From contig CADDYR010000004.1 of assembly GCA_902810765.1 (NCBI GenBank), forward strand, positions 1 through 41,391: a DNA stretch of 41,391 bases, in the 5' to 3' direction. Position numbers and translations under genes: made by a program. Below the pieces are notes generated by a model. That model worked only from the letters and a program-made list of their open reading frames with translations. It did not search any database and was not told the origin of the DNA. The DNA is from Chloroflexota bacterium. GTDB lineage: Bacteria; Chloroflexota; Chloroflexia; Thermobaculales; Thermobaculaceae. Positions 1 to 8,348 of the stretch are shown piece by piece. Each line of letters starts with the position of its first letter. Positions within the stretch are counted from its first letter, which is position 1.

Positions 1-1009
1 CCCGCTCCCTGAGCTCGACCGCGATCATGAGCCCCACCCCCCTCACCTGCCGCACGTTCGGCGACTCGATCTCCCGCAGCCTCGCGAGCATGTAGCTGCC
101 CACCTGCTCGGTGTGCGCGAGCAGGTCGAGCCGCTCGATCTCGTCGAGCACCGCGGTCGCCGCGGCTGCCGCGAGCGGGTTCCCCCCGAACGTGTTGCCG
201 TGCGAGCCCTGAGGCACCCTCTCGGAGACCTCCTCTGTCGTGATCGTCACGCCCATCGGCACCCCGTTCGCGACCGCCTTCGACAGGCACATCAGGTCGG
301 GCACGACGCCGCTGTGCTCGCAGGCGAAATATCTCCCCGTTCGAAAGCCCGTCTGCACCTCGTCCAGGATCAGCAGGGTGCCCCGCGCGTGGGCGAGCTC
401 CAGCGCGGCCCCGAGGTAGCCCTCGGGCGCGGGGTGCACGCCCGACTCGCCCTGCACGGGCTCGAGGATCACCGCGGCCGTGTCCTCGGTCAGCGCGGCT
501 TCGAGTGCGTCTGTATCCCCGTAGGGCACCTGCACGAACCCCTCGAGCAGCGGCAGAAACGGCTCGCGGTACTTCTTGTCGGCCGTCGCGCTCAGCGCTC
601 CCAGCGTGCGTCCGTGGTAGGCCCGCTTCGCCGAGACCACGCCACTGCGGCCCGTGGCCGCGCGCGCGAACTTGAACGCTGCCTCCACGGCCTCGGCTCC
701 CGAGTTGCTGAGGAACACCCTGCTCAGCCCCTGTGGAAGGGTGGAGCTCAGGCGCTCGAGGTACCGAGCGCGGGCGTCGTTGTAGAAGCTCTGGTGGCAG
801 CTGAGCAGCCTGCCCGCCTGCTCGCCGATCGCCTCCGTCACCGCCCTGTTCGCGTGCCCGAGCAGGTTCACGCCGTAGTTGCTCGCGAAGTCGTAGTAGC
901 GACGGCCATCGCTGTCCCACAGGAAGTAGCCCTCGCCGCGCACGAGTGCCACCTCCCGCTTCGCGTACATCGGCACGAGCAGCCTGTCCTCCGTCCGTTG
1001 TATGGTCAC
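1..1009 (-). CDS. lysJ: LysW-pathway aminotransferase LysJ (ArgD family), 3' end outside window
   Basis: This PLP-dependent class III aminotransferase would convert LysW-bound aminoadipate (or glutamate) semialdehyde to LysW-lysine (or LysW-ornithine). About 336 residues are present and the C-terminus runs off the left edge. The translation shows the family landmarks: an NSGAEAVEAAFKFAR phosphate-binding segment, LILDEVQTGFRTGR with the cofactor-binding Asp, and LSKAVANGVPMG, whose Lys should hold PLP. I start it at GTG 1009 because a strong AGGAGG lies just upstream (1015-1020). It is the last visible gene of the argG-lysJ operon, 27 bp after serC. On sequence alone it could be called ArgD or LysJ. 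The neighbouring lysW, lysX, lysY, lysZ and lysK favour a carrier-bound substrate, and a dual lysine/arginine role is inferred. Confidence 0.88.
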   Translation of the reverse strand, partial: MTIQRTEDRLLVPMYAKREVALVRGEGYFLWDSDGRRYYDFASNYGVNLLGHANRAVTEAIGEQAGRLLSCHQSFYNDARARYLERLSSTLPQGLSRVFLSNSGAEAVEAAFKFARAATGRSGVVSAKRAYHGRTLGALSATADKKYREPFLPLLEGFVQVPYGDTDALEAALTEDTAAVILEPVQGESGVHPAPEGYLGAALELAHARGTLLILDEVQTGFRTGRYFACEHSGVVPDLMCLSKAVANGVPMGVTITTEEVSERVPQGSHGNTFGGNPLAAAAATAVLDEIERLDLLAHTEQVGSYMLARLREIESPNVRQVRGVGLMIAVELRER

Positions 1010-1036
1010 GATGGCCTCCTTTCGCCAGGACCCGCC

Positions 1037-2122
1037 CTAGCCGTGGGCGCGCGCGAACTCTCCCATGAACTCCGCGAGCGCGCTCGCGCCCTCCAGAGTC
1101 ATCGCGTTGTAGAGCGAGACCCTGATCCCGCCCACCGACCTGTGCCCCTTGAGCCCGACGAAGCCCTCCTCGCCGGCGCGAGAGACGAACTCCCTCTCCT
1201 GCGCCTCGTCCGGCAGGCGGAACGTGACGTTCATGATCGAACGGCTGTCGGGCTCGGCGTGTCCGCGATAGTAGCCGTCGCTCGCGTCGAGCGCGTCGTA
1301 GACGACCTTCGCCTTCGCGCGGTTGCGCTCCTCCATCGCCCGAAGACCTCCCTGCCCCTCGATCCACTCGAGCACGAGGTTCGTGAGGTACACCGCGAAC
1401 ACCGGGGGAGTGTTGTAGAGCGAGAGCGACTCGGCGTGCGTGCGGTAGCTCAGCATCGTCGGCACGCCCTCGCGCGCCTGCCGCAGGAAGTCGTCGCGCA
1501 CGATCACGACGGTCAGCCCCGCGGGCCCGAGATTCTTCTGCGCGCCCGCGTAGATTAGCGCGAACCTCGCAGCGTCTATCGGCCGCGACATGATGTCGCT
1601 GCTCATGTCCGCCACGAGCGGCGCGCTCCCCACCTCGGGCCAGCGGTGCCACTGGGTGCCGTAGATCGTGTTGTTCGAGGTGATGTGCACGTACGCGGGC
1701 GAGTCGCTCAGGCGGACCTCGTCCGGCCCCGGCACGCGTCTGTACCCCCCGTCCCTCGTGCTCGCCGCCACGTGGGTCCGACCAATCCCCCTCGCCTCGG
1801 CGAGCGCCTTCTCCGACCACGAGCCCGTGAGTACGTAGTCCGCCGTCCTGCCCCCGGGGAGGAAGTTCATCGGGAGCATCGCGAACTGCGTGCTCGCGCC
1901 TCCCTGCAGGAACAGCACGTGGTAATCCGATCCCAGGCCGAGGAGCCCGCGGATCCGGTCCATCGCCTCGGCGTTGACCTGCTCGTACTCCTTCGAGCGG
2001 TGGCTGATTTCGAGCACGGACATCCCCGTGTCCGCGAAATCCAGCAGCTCTGCTTGCGCGCGCTCGAGCGCCTCCCTTGGGAGCACCGCGGGGCCGGCGT
2101 AGAAGTTGTATACCTTGCGCAT
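1037..2122 (-). CDS. serC: phosphoserine aminotransferase SerC
   Basis: This class V PLP aminotransferase normally converts 3-phosphohydroxypyruvate plus glutamate to phosphoserine in serine synthesis. The 361-residue length is typical of the family. Visible features are the N-terminal FYAGPAVLP motif, the FLQGGASTQFAMLPMNF phosphate/PLP region, ADMSSDIMSRP, and AGAQKNLGPAG, whose Lys is the Schiff-base residue. It starts with ATG 2122, 14 bp after the lysZ stop, and is followed 27 bp later by lysJ, so it is cotranscribed with the LysW operon. A serine gene inside a lysine/arginine operon is unusual. It may simply be co-regulated, or it may supply a second aminotransferase activity, since SerC enzymes are known to have side activities on other semialdehyde or keto substrates. 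The family call is secure; the reason for its position is not. Confidence 0.93.
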   Translation of the reverse strand: MRKVYNFYAGPAVLPREALERAQAELLDFADTGMSVLEISHRSKEYEQVNAEAMDRIRGLLGLGSDYHVLFLQGGASTQFAMLPMNFLPGGRTADYVLTGSWSEKALAEARGIGRTHVAASTRDGGYRRVPGPDEVRLSDSPAYVHITSNNTIYGTQWHRWPEVGSAPLVADMSSDIMSRPIDAARFALIYAGAQKNLGPAGLTVVIVRDDFLRQAREGVPTMLSYRTHAESLSLYNTPPVFAVYLTNLVLEWIEGQGGLRAMEERNRAKAKVVYDALDASDGYYRGHAEPDSRSIMNVTFRLPDEAQEREFVSRAGEEGFVGLKGHRSVGGIRVSLYNAMTLEGASALAEFMGEFARAHG

Positions 2123-2136
2123 TCGCCTCTCCTTGG

Positions 2137-2931
2137 CTAGCCGATGACCGTGCCCGCGCCCGCGAGCGCTTTCCGGATCGCCCCCTCGACGCGGCCGTCC
2201 GCGAACACGACCTGCCCGATGCCGCGCTCGAGGGCCTCGCGCGCGGCGAGCACCTTCTTCTTCGCACGCCCCTGCGCAACCTCCATCGCCTGCCCGATCT
2301 CGTCCCGGTCTATCCGGGAGATGAGGCTGCTCTCGTCGCTCACGTCTCGCATCAGGCCGGGGGTGTCGGAGAAGATCACGAGCTTGTCCGCCCCGAGCGC
2401 CACCGCGAGCTCCATCGCGAGCTTGTCCCCGTCGACGTTGATCGCCTCGCCCTCGTGCGAGATCGCGGGTGGGGTGAGCACCGGCAGGTAGCCGTTCTCG
2501 AGCAGCAGCGTGACGAGTTTTGTGTCCACGCTCTCGATGCTGCCCGCGTAGTCGCCCCTGAGCACCTTCGGCCTGCCGTCCTCGACCACCCGGATCTGGG
2601 GCTTGCGCCTGCCCCGCGCGATGCCCCCGTCGAGCGCGCTCAGCCCGACGGCGTTCACTCCCAGGCTCTGGAGCATCTCGACGATCGTCTTGTTCGCCTT
2701 GCCGCAGTACACCATCATGAAGACCTCCATTGTGCGGCGGTCGGTGTAGCGGCTCTTCTGCCCGGTGCTCGACGTCACTATCCGCGGAGGATGACCGAGC
2801 TGTTCGGAGACCTGGTCCATCTCGTAGTTAGCGCCGTGCACGAGCACCATCGGCTCCGAGACGCTCGGCACGTCGTCGAGGAAACGGTCGAGGTCCACCC
2901 CCTTGCTGCCCCCGATCTTTATGACGAGCAC
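2137..2931 (-). CDS. lysZ: [LysW]-aminoadipate/glutamate 6-kinase LysZ
   Basis: An amino-acid kinase family member, related to acetylglutamate kinase ArgB, that phosphorylates the side-chain carboxylate of LysW-bound aminoadipate or glutamate. The 264-residue protein opens with VIKIGGS, the Lys/Gly-rich nucleotide-binding strand. It continues with VLVHGANYEMDQV, a VNAVGLSALDGG segment, and INVDGDKLAMELA plus LVIFSDTPGL in the ATP-binding half. The GTG start at 2931 has a good AGGAGGGAA upstream. It is 11 bp after lysY and 14 bp before serC. The ArgB/LysZ family is clear. LysZ is preferred because lysW, lysX and lysY are adjacent. With only one kinase but two ligases in the operon, it probably serves both lysine and arginine branches (inference). 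Confidence 0.92.
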   Translation of the reverse strand: MLVIKIGGSKGVDLDRFLDDVPSVSEPMVLVHGANYEMDQVSEQLGHPPRIVTSSTGQKSRYTDRRTMEVFMMVYCGKANKTIVEMLQSLGVNAVGLSALDGGIARGRRKPQIRVVEDGRPKVLRGDYAGSIESVDTKLVTLLLENGYLPVLTPPAISHEGEAINVDGDKLAMELAVALGADKLVIFSDTPGLMRDVSDESSLISRIDRDEIGQAMEVAQGRAKKKVLAAREALERGIGQVVFADGRVEGAIRKALAGAGTVIG

Positions 2932-2942
2932 TCGCTTCCCTC

Positions 2943-3989
2943 CTATATCGGGTGCAGCCCCGGAAACTCGAGCGCGGCCGTCTCGGGGAACCCGAACCGG
3001 ACGTTGAACGCCTGCACGGCCTGCCCCGCGGCCCCCTTCATGAGGTTGTCGAGGGCAGCCATTACCACCACTCGCCCGTTGCGCTCGTCGAGCTCGAAGC
3101 CCACGTCACAGTAGTTGCTGCCCGCGAGGATCTTGGGCTCGGGATAGCGGTACACCCCGCTCGTCTCCTTGACGATCCTCATGAACGGCTCCTTCGCGTA
3201 CGCCCTGCGGTATATCCTCCAGAGCTCGCGCTCGTCCATCGGCTCCTTCAGGAAGACGTGGGAGGTCGAGAGTATGCCTCGCACGGCCTCGATCGAGGTC
3301 GCGGAGAACGAGATCCGTGGTGTGCCGTGGTCGCACGACAGCTCCTGCACGATCTCCGCGGTGTGGCGGTGGCCCGTGGGCTTGAACGACCTCATCGCGC
3401 CGCTCCGCTCGGGGTGGTGCGTGGCGAGCGAAACCCCGCCGCCCGCGCCAGACGAGCCGGTCTTGCCCTCGATCACCACCGGCTCGTCCAGGTCCACCAC
3501 CCCGGCCTGGAACAGCGGGTACAGTCCAAGGATCGCGGCCGACGAGAGGCAGCCACAGCCGGCGATGTAACTCGCTGTGTGCAGCTCCTCCCGGTGCAGC
3601 TCGGGCATCCCGTACACCCACTCCGAGAGGAGTTCGGGACGGCTGTGCTCGTGGCCGTACCATTCCGGGTAGTCATCCGGGTTGCGCAGCCGGAAGTCCG
3701 CGCTGAGGTCAATTATGACCGGCGCGAGCTCCAGCCACTCGCCGATGCGCTCCATCGCCCGGCCGTGAGGCAGCGCGAGGAAGAGCACGTCGCACCTCTC
3801 CAGGTCGTTCGAGCTCACGAACTTCAGGTCGGTGCGCTTGCGGAGGTTCGGGTGCACTTTGTACACGAACTTGCCCGCGTTCGACTCGGACGTCACCTGC
3901 TGAATGCGGACGTGCGGGTGAGAGAGGAGCAGGCGCAGGAGCTCTCCGCCCCCGTAGCCCGAGCCCCCGACTATCGAAACGTTCAGCAT
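2943..3989 (-). CDS. lysY: [LysW]-aminoadipyl/glutamyl phosphate reductase LysY
   Basis: An NADPH-dependent reductase of the ArgC/LysY family that converts the LysW-bound acyl phosphate to the semialdehyde. In the 348-residue protein the N-terminal VSIVGGSGYGGGELLRLL is a Rossmann dinucleotide-binding turn. YIAGCGCLSSAAILGL carries the catalytic Cys of the family. A SGAGGGVS loop and the HRHTAEI segment with the likely catalytic His follow. The C-terminal LDNLMKGAAGQAVQAFN is the classical ArgC/LysY ending. It starts with ATG 3989, 10 bp downstream of the ligase gene at 4000-4869, and ends 11 bp before lysZ. Whether it takes one or both carrier-bound substrates cannot be read from the sequence. 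The single copy beside two ligases favours both. Confidence 0.92.
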   Translation of the reverse strand: MLNVSIVGGSGYGGGELLRLLLSHPHVRIQQVTSESNAGKFVYKVHPNLRKRTDLKFVSSNDLERCDVLFLALPHGRAMERIGEWLELAPVIIDLSADFRLRNPDDYPEWYGHEHSRPELLSEWVYGMPELHREELHTASYIAGCGCLSSAAILGLYPLFQAGVVDLDEPVVIEGKTGSSGAGGGVSLATHHPERSGAMRSFKPTGHRHTAEIVQELSCDHGTPRISFSATSIEAVRGILSTSHVFLKEPMDERELWRIYRRAYAKEPFMRIVKETSGVYRYPEPKILAGSNYCDVGFELDERNGRVVVMAALDNLMKGAAGQAVQAFNVRFGFPETAALEFPGLHPI

Positions 3990-3999
3990 CTTCGCCTCC

Positions 4000-4869
4000 T
4001 CAGCCCGCGGCCGCCGGTTGGGCCCCGACGGTCCCCGCCTTCCGGACGAGGTATCCCACGATCTCGGCCGGGATGTCCACGTCGGTCGTCTCGATCAGAC
4101 CGTGGAACTCGGCGCCGACGTTGATCTCGATCACCTTGTAGCCATCGGGCGTCTCGATGAGATCCACCCCGGCTATGTCGGCGTCCACCGCCCCCGCAGA
4201 CCTCAGGGCTAGCTCCTCGATCTCCGGCGTGATGGGGCATCGTTCCGAGATGCCCCCGCGCGCCGTGTTGGTGATCCAGTGGTCGGATTTCCTGTACGAG
4301 GCCGCAATCACGCGGTCGCCCACGACGAACGCCCGGATGTCGCGCCCCGGCTTTCGGACGTACTCCTGAATGTAGAAGATCGAGTGGTGATACGAGCCGA
4401 GTATCTCCTTGTGCTCGAGCACCGCCTCGGCGGCCTCGCGGTCGTTGATCTTCGCCAGGAGCCTGCCCCAAGACCCCGTGTTCGGCTTGAGCACGACCGG
4501 GTAGCCCATCTCCTCTATCGCCTGCAGGGCGGAGGCCGGGGTGTAGGCGAGCATCGTGCGCAGGGTCGGGACGCCGTGCTCGATCAGCGCCATGTTCGTC
4601 AGGAACTTGTTGTCGCAGGTGATCGTCGCCTTGTAGCTGTTCACCGTGGGGATCCCCCAGCTCTCGAGCAGGCGCAGGGTGTACTCCGCGCGGCTGTGGA
4701 CGAGCCCCCGATCCAGCACGATGTCCACCTCCGGGAAGTCGCGCCTCTGGAGGTCGAACACGAGGTCGCGGTCGTCCACCCGGACGATCTCCACGCCGAG
4801 CTGCTCCGCCGCTCGGAAGATGAGCTTCTCCTCGATCCGGATTCGGGACAATAAGATACCTATCTTCAC
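4000..4869 (-). CDS. argX: LysX-family ATP-grasp ligase, probably ArgX ([LysW]-glutamate ligase)
   Basis: This 289-residue ATP-grasp ligase is predicted to join the alpha-amino group of an acidic amino acid to the C-terminal Glu of LysW. It shares with LysX the VLKPNTGSWGRLLAKI nucleotide loop, FYIQEYVRKPGRDIRAFVVG, and [12 protein letters not shown]. It differs from the second copy (5921-6769) where the substrate side chain is expected to sit: SYRKSDHW instead of [16 protein letters not shown] instead of GGGVVAID, and INVGAEFHGLIETT instead of [14 protein letters not shown]. The other copy resembles Thermus LysX as I recall it, so I infer that this one is the glutamate-specific ArgX. It begins with GTG 4869 in a GTGA overlap with lysK and is followed 10 bp later by lysY. 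The family is certain; the substrate is inferred. Confidence 0.72.
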   Translation of the reverse strand: MKIGILLSRIRIEEKLIFRAAEQLGVEIVRVDDRDLVFDLQRRDFPEVDIVLDRGLVHSRAEYTLRLLESWGIPTVNSYKATITCDNKFLTNMALIEHGVPTLRTMLAYTPASALQAIEEMGYPVVLKPNTGSWGRLLAKINDREAAEAVLEHKEILGSYHHSIFYIQEYVRKPGRDIRAFVVGDRVIAASYRKSDHWITNTARGGISERCPITPEIEELALRSAGAVDADIAGVDLIETPDGYKVIEINVGAEFHGLIETTDVDIPAEIVGYLVRKAGTVGAQPAAAG

Positions 4870-5924
4870 TTCGTCTCCGCCTCGTCAAGAATCTTGAGCG
4901 CGGCCTCGAGCACCCCTATCGCGCGCTCGTACTCCTCGAGCTCCAGATGCTCGTGCGGGGTGTGGTCGAGGGAGGAGTCGCCGGGACCGTACGCGAGCAT
5001 CGGGCACCGCCAGACCGGGCCAACCACGTTCATGTCGGAGGTGCCCGTCTTGACCTTGAACCTCGGCCGGGCACCAGCCCCGCGCAGCGCCCACAGGAAG
5101 CTTCGGACGAGTGGCGTGTCCCTATCTCCCCTCACCGCGGGATCGCCGTACGCTATCCGGAGCGCGGCCCCCTCGGCCCACTCCTCCAGCTGGCATCCGA
5201 GCCTCTCCGGCTCGTAGCCGAGCGGCAGCCGCACGCCCACGTCCATCTCGACGCGCTCGCTGAGGCCGTCGCTCGCGCTGTGGATCGAGCGCAGCGCGGG
5301 GGATACCTGATCGAACACCCTCTTCCCCTCGTTGTACTCGTCCGTCGCGCACTTGAGCCGGTTCCAGAACCGCACCGCGGCCTCGGGCGCGGACTCCTCG
5401 GGCCCCGCGCTGTGGCTCGGCGAGCGCTCGAGCGAGTAGCTCACCCGCAGGCTCCCCTTGTAGCCGAGCACGACGCTGTCCCACCCGCTCGGCTCGCCGA
5501 TCACGAGGTATCGCGGGCTGTACCGGTGTACGATGTATCGAGCGCCTCGCGAGTCGCCCTCCTCGCCCACCGCGCCGATCACCGTGAGCTTCAGGCGCTC
5601 GAGCGCTTGGGAGGCGGCGAGGCGCAGCGCCACGGCGGCGAACGCGGCCATCGCACCCTTCGCGTCCACGGCCCCCCGGCCGTAGAGCGCGCCGTCGCGC
5701 TCCTCTACCGGGATCTCCCCCGGCACGGTGTCTATGTGGCCGAGCAGCACGACCTCCACCGGCCCGTCGCCGACGGCGGCCACGAAGTTGCCCGCCTCGT
5801 CCGCGGCGGCCTCCAGCCCGTGGGAGCGGAACAGCCCGACGAGAAAACCGCAGACCCCGGCCTCCTCTCCCGTGGGGCTGTAGCGCTCGAGCATCTCCCG
5901 GAGGATGTCGCGCTCCCTCGTCAC
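4866..5924 (-). CDS. lysK: [LysW]-lysine/ornithine hydrolase LysK
   Basis: An M20-family metallohydrolase that releases free lysine or ornithine from LysW in the last step of the carrier cycle. The 352-residue protein has [16 protein letters not shown] with the first metal-binding His and the Asp two residues on. [14 protein letters not shown] carries the bridging Asp. [16 protein letters not shown] carries the catalytic and metal-binding Glu pair. A C-terminal [15 protein letters not shown] supplies the last His. GTG 5924 overlaps the lysX stop by 4 bp, and its stop overlaps the next ligase start by 4 bp, so it is translationally coupled on both sides. Homologous ArgE/DapE deacylases are alternatives, but the position between two LysX-family ligases and near lysW makes LysK the better call. 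Confidence 0.9.
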   Translation of the reverse strand: MTRERDILREMLERYSPTGEEAGVCGFLVGLFRSHGLEAAADEAGNFVAAVGDGPVEVVLLGHIDTVPGEIPVEERDGALYGRGAVDAKGAMAAFAAVALRLAASQALERLKLTVIGAVGEEGDSRGARYIVHRYSPRYLVIGEPSGWDSVVLGYKGSLRVSYSLERSPSHSAGPEESAPEAAVRFWNRLKCATDEYNEGKRVFDQVSPALRSIHSASDGLSERVEMDVGVRLPLGYEPERLGCQLEEWAEGAALRIAYGDPAVRGDRDTPLVRSFLWALRGAGARPRFKVKTGTSDMNVVGPVWRCPMLAYGPGDSSLDHTPHEHLELEEYERAIGVLEAALKILDEAETK

Positions 5925-6769
5925 CTTCGCGCCCCCTCGCCCACGGCGATGACGTAGTCGGCGATGTGGCCGGGGATGTCCACCCCGGTCGTCGCGATGC
6001 TGTTGCGGAACTCCATAGTGTAGTTGACCTCGATGACCTCGAGGCCCTCGGGCGTCTCCACGAGGTCTATAGCCACCACTCCCCCGCCCACGGCCTGCGC
6101 CGCCTGCCTGGAGATGTGCTCCAGCTCGTCGGTTATCGGGCAGTTCTCCGCCCTGCCGCCCCGCGCGGTGTTCGTGATCCAGTGGTCGGAGTAGCGGTAG
6201 ATCGCGGCGATCACCCGGTCGCCCACGACGAACGAGCGAATGTCCCGGCCCGGCTTCTCCACCAGCTCCTGGATGTAGAAGATCGAGTGGTGGAACGTCC
6301 CGAGGATCTCCTTGTGCTCTAGGATGGCCTCGGCGGCGTAGCGGTCGCTGACGCGCGAGATCAGCCTGCCCCAGGAGCCGATGGGGGGCTTAAGCACGAC
6401 AGGGTAGCCGATCCGCTCGATCGCCTCCAGCGCCGACTCGGGAGTGAACGCGACGAGCGTGCGCGGCGTGGGCACGCCGCACCGGACCAGCGCCGCAGAG
6501 GTCTCGAGCTTGTTTCCGCAGATCGCCGCCACCTGGTGGGTATTGACTGTCGGCACCCCCCAGTCGTTCAGGATGCGGAGCGCGCTGAGCGCACGGGAGT
6601 GGTTGATCGCGCGCTCGAGCACGACGTCGTAGTCGAGGTCGGGGTGCTCGAGGTCGAGCACGACCTCTGGGTCGTAGATGCGCTCGGGCCGGATGCCCCG
6701 GTCCGCGAACGCTTCGAACAGCAGCTTCTCCTCGACACGGACCCGTGAGAGCAGGACGCCTATCTTCAC
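5921..6769 (-). CDS. lysX: [LysW]-2-aminoadipate ligase LysX
   Basis: A 282-residue ATP-grasp ligase that attaches 2-aminoadipate to LysW to start the second half of aminoadipate lysine synthesis. Visible are the N-terminal [19 protein letters not shown], the nucleotide loop [36 protein letters not shown], and [33 protein letters not shown] and [20 protein letters not shown] follow. The last segments agree closely with Thermus LysX as I remember it (AENCP, VGGGVVAVDL, EVNHTMEFKNS), so this is the better aminoadipate-specific candidate of the two copies. It starts with GTG 6769, 33 bp after lysW, and overlaps lysK by 4 bp. The specificity assignment rests on recalled motifs, not on an alignment. 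Confidence 0.85.
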   Translation of the reverse strand: MKIGVLLSRVRVEEKLLFEAFADRGIRPERIYDPEVVLDLEHPDLDYDVVLERAINHSRALSALRILNDWGVPTVNTHQVAAICGNKLETSAALVRCGVPTPRTLVAFTPESALEAIERIGYPVVLKPPIGSWGRLISRVSDRYAAEAILEHKEILGTFHHSIFYIQELVEKPGRDIRSFVVGDRVIAAIYRYSDHWITNTARGGRAENCPITDELEHISRQAAQAVGGGVVAIDLVETPEGLEVIEVNYTMEFRNSIATTGVDIPGHIADYVIAVGEGARR

Positions 6770-6802
6770 CTTCGCCGCTCGTCGGTCATCGGCTTGCCGG
6801 GG

Positions 6803-6979
6803 CTACTCGCCCCAGTCCTCCTCTTCCTCTGGCGCGAGCTCGAGCTCGGGCGGGTCCACGCTCACCACCTCGAGCTCGGCAGCGCAGTCGGGGCACTGCA
6901 CGATCTCCCCCTTCTCCGCGTCCGCGAGCTGGATCTCGGCCTCGCACTCGGGACAGGTCGCGGTGTTCGTCTGGCTCAT
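6803..6979 (-). CDS. lysW: amino-group carrier protein LysW
   Basis: A tiny acidic carrier protein of 58 residues. Its C-terminal Glu is the attachment point for aminoadipate or glutamate, shielding the amino group and presenting intermediates to the Lys enzymes. The translation has two Cys pairs forming a zinc ribbon, CPEC (residues 9-12) and CPDC (29-32), and an acidic tail ending [13 protein letters not shown] at the very C-terminus is the diagnostic LysW signature. The start is ATG 6979, preceded by an AGGAGAGG-like site, 19 bp after argH. It ends at TAG 6803, 33 bp before lysX. The high Asp/Glu content matches the electrostatic binding known for the family. Confidence 0.96.
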   Translation of the reverse strand: MSQTNTATCPECEAEIQLADAEKGEIVQCPDCAAELEVVSVDPPELELAPEEEEDWGE

Positions 6980-6998
6980 CGTGACACCTCTCCTTGGA

Positions 6999-8348
6999 TT
7001 ACTTGTCGAACAGGTTCCTGAAGGATGCGTTCAGCTTCTCGATCTGTCCTGAGACCCGCTCCTGCTCGGCGCCTATGGCGTCCGTGAGGGCGGCGAGCCC
7101 CAGGTTGCCGCTCGCGCCCAGGTGGGTGCGCTTGCTCAGGCTCTCCCTGGGGTCGGCCGGAGGCAGGTCCTGAAGGCTCGCGCCCACCTGGCGGTACGCG
7201 TCTCGGAACGGCACGCCCCGCTGCACGAGCTCGTACGCCCGGTCGGTCGCGAACAGCTCGGGCGTGCAGGCCACGAGCATCCGATCCTCGTTCGGCTCGA
7301 GGCTGCCGACGGTCAGCTCCGCGACGGCCAGCGCGTCGAGCGTCGTCTGCACCGCCTCCATGAACGGCTTCTTCGTCTCCTGATAGTCCTTGTTGTAGCC
7401 AGAGGGCAGCCCGATCAGGACGCCCATCACCTGCTGCTGGTACCCCAGGACCAGGCTCGCCTTGGCGCGGATGAGCTCCATCATGCTCAGATTCTTCTTC
7501 TGGGGCATGATGGAGCTGCCGGTCACGAGCGCGTCCGAGACGGTGAAGAAGCCGTACTCGGCGGTCGTGAACAGCAGCGTGTCCTGCGCGAGCTTGCTGA
7601 GGTCGAGCATGATCTGGGCGAGCGCCTGGATCACCGCCGCCTCGACCTTGCCCCGGCTGTTCTGGGCGTACAACACGTTGTTCTGGACCTTCGCGAACCC
7701 CAGCCTGTCGGCGACGTACTGCCTGTCTATCGGCAGCGGCACCCCGTAGGAGGCCGCGGAGCCCAGCGGCGACTGGTCATTCAGGACATACGCCGTCCGG
7801 AGGAACAGCCGGTCGTCGAACAGCGCCTCCGCGAACGCCCCGGCCCAGGTGCCCGCGCTCGACAGCATCGCCCTCTGCATGTGCGTGTAGCCGGGCATCG
7901 GCACGAGCTCGTGCCTCTGGGCGAACCGCGCGAGCGCGGCGGCGCAGCTCAGGAGCGCGGCCTCCAGCTCCAGCAGCCTGCGCTTCGTGTACAGCCTGAG
8001 GGCGAGCAGCACCTGGTCGTTGCGCGACCTCGCCGTGTGGATCTTCTTGCCGACGTCGCCGTACCGCGCGACGAGGTAGTTCTCGATCTTCGTGTGAACG
8101 TCCTCGTCCTCCGGCGTCATCCGGAACTCGCCGGCCTCGTGGAGCCTGAGGATCTCCACGAGGCCGGCGCGCAGCCGATCGAGCTCCTCGGGAGCGAGCA
8201 CGCCGATCCTCTCCAGCATCTCGGCGTGCGCCAGGGAGCCGTACACGTCCGGCTCGACCAGCTCGTTGTCGAAGACCAGGTCGTCCCCGACCTCGAACCG
8301 CTCGATCGTCGCGTCCAGCCTCTGGCCCTTCTCCCAGAGCTTGCTCAC
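6999..8348 (-). CDS. argH: argininosuccinate lyase ArgH
   Basis: Cleaves argininosuccinate to arginine and fumarate, the last step of arginine synthesis. The 449-residue protein belongs to the fumarase/aspartase superfamily. It contains the signature [11 protein letters not shown], with the mobile-loop catalytic Ser in the SS pair, plus [17 protein letters not shown] and [10 protein letters not shown] with the catalytic His region. GTG 8348 overlaps the argG stop by 4 bp (GTGA), so the two are translationally coupled, and lysW follows after 19 bp. The direct argG-argH-lysW linkage is the strongest local evidence that the LysW genes take part in arginine as well as lysine synthesis. Confidence 0.96.
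   Translation of the reverse strand: MSKLWEKGQRLDATIERFEVGDDLVFDNELVEPDVYGSLAHAEMLERIGVLAPEELDRLRAGLVEILRLHEAGEFRMTPEDEDVHTKIENYLVARYGDVGKKIHTARSRNDQVLLALRLYTKRRLLELEAALLSCAAALARFAQRHELVPMPGYTHMQRAMLSSAGTWAGAFAEALFDDRLFLRTAYVLNDQSPLGSAASYGVPLPIDRQYVADRLGFAKVQNNVLYAQNSRGKVEAAVIQALAQIMLDLSKLAQDTLLFTTAEYGFFTVSDALVTGSSIMPQKKNLSMMELIRAKASLVLGYQQQVMGVLIGLPSGYNKDYQETKKPFMEAVQTTLDALAVAELTVGSLEPNEDRMLVACTPELFATDRAYELVQRGVPFRDAYRQVGASLQDLPPADPRESLSKRTHLGASGNLGLAALTDAIGAEQERVSGQIEKLNASFRNLFDK

Noticed and set aside
113-1558. Long plus-strand open frames across the Lys/Arg operon, such as 113-1558 and 8609-10615
   Set aside because: They mirror well-supported minus-strand genes, are Arg/Pro/His-rich and show no family motifs; they are products of high GC.
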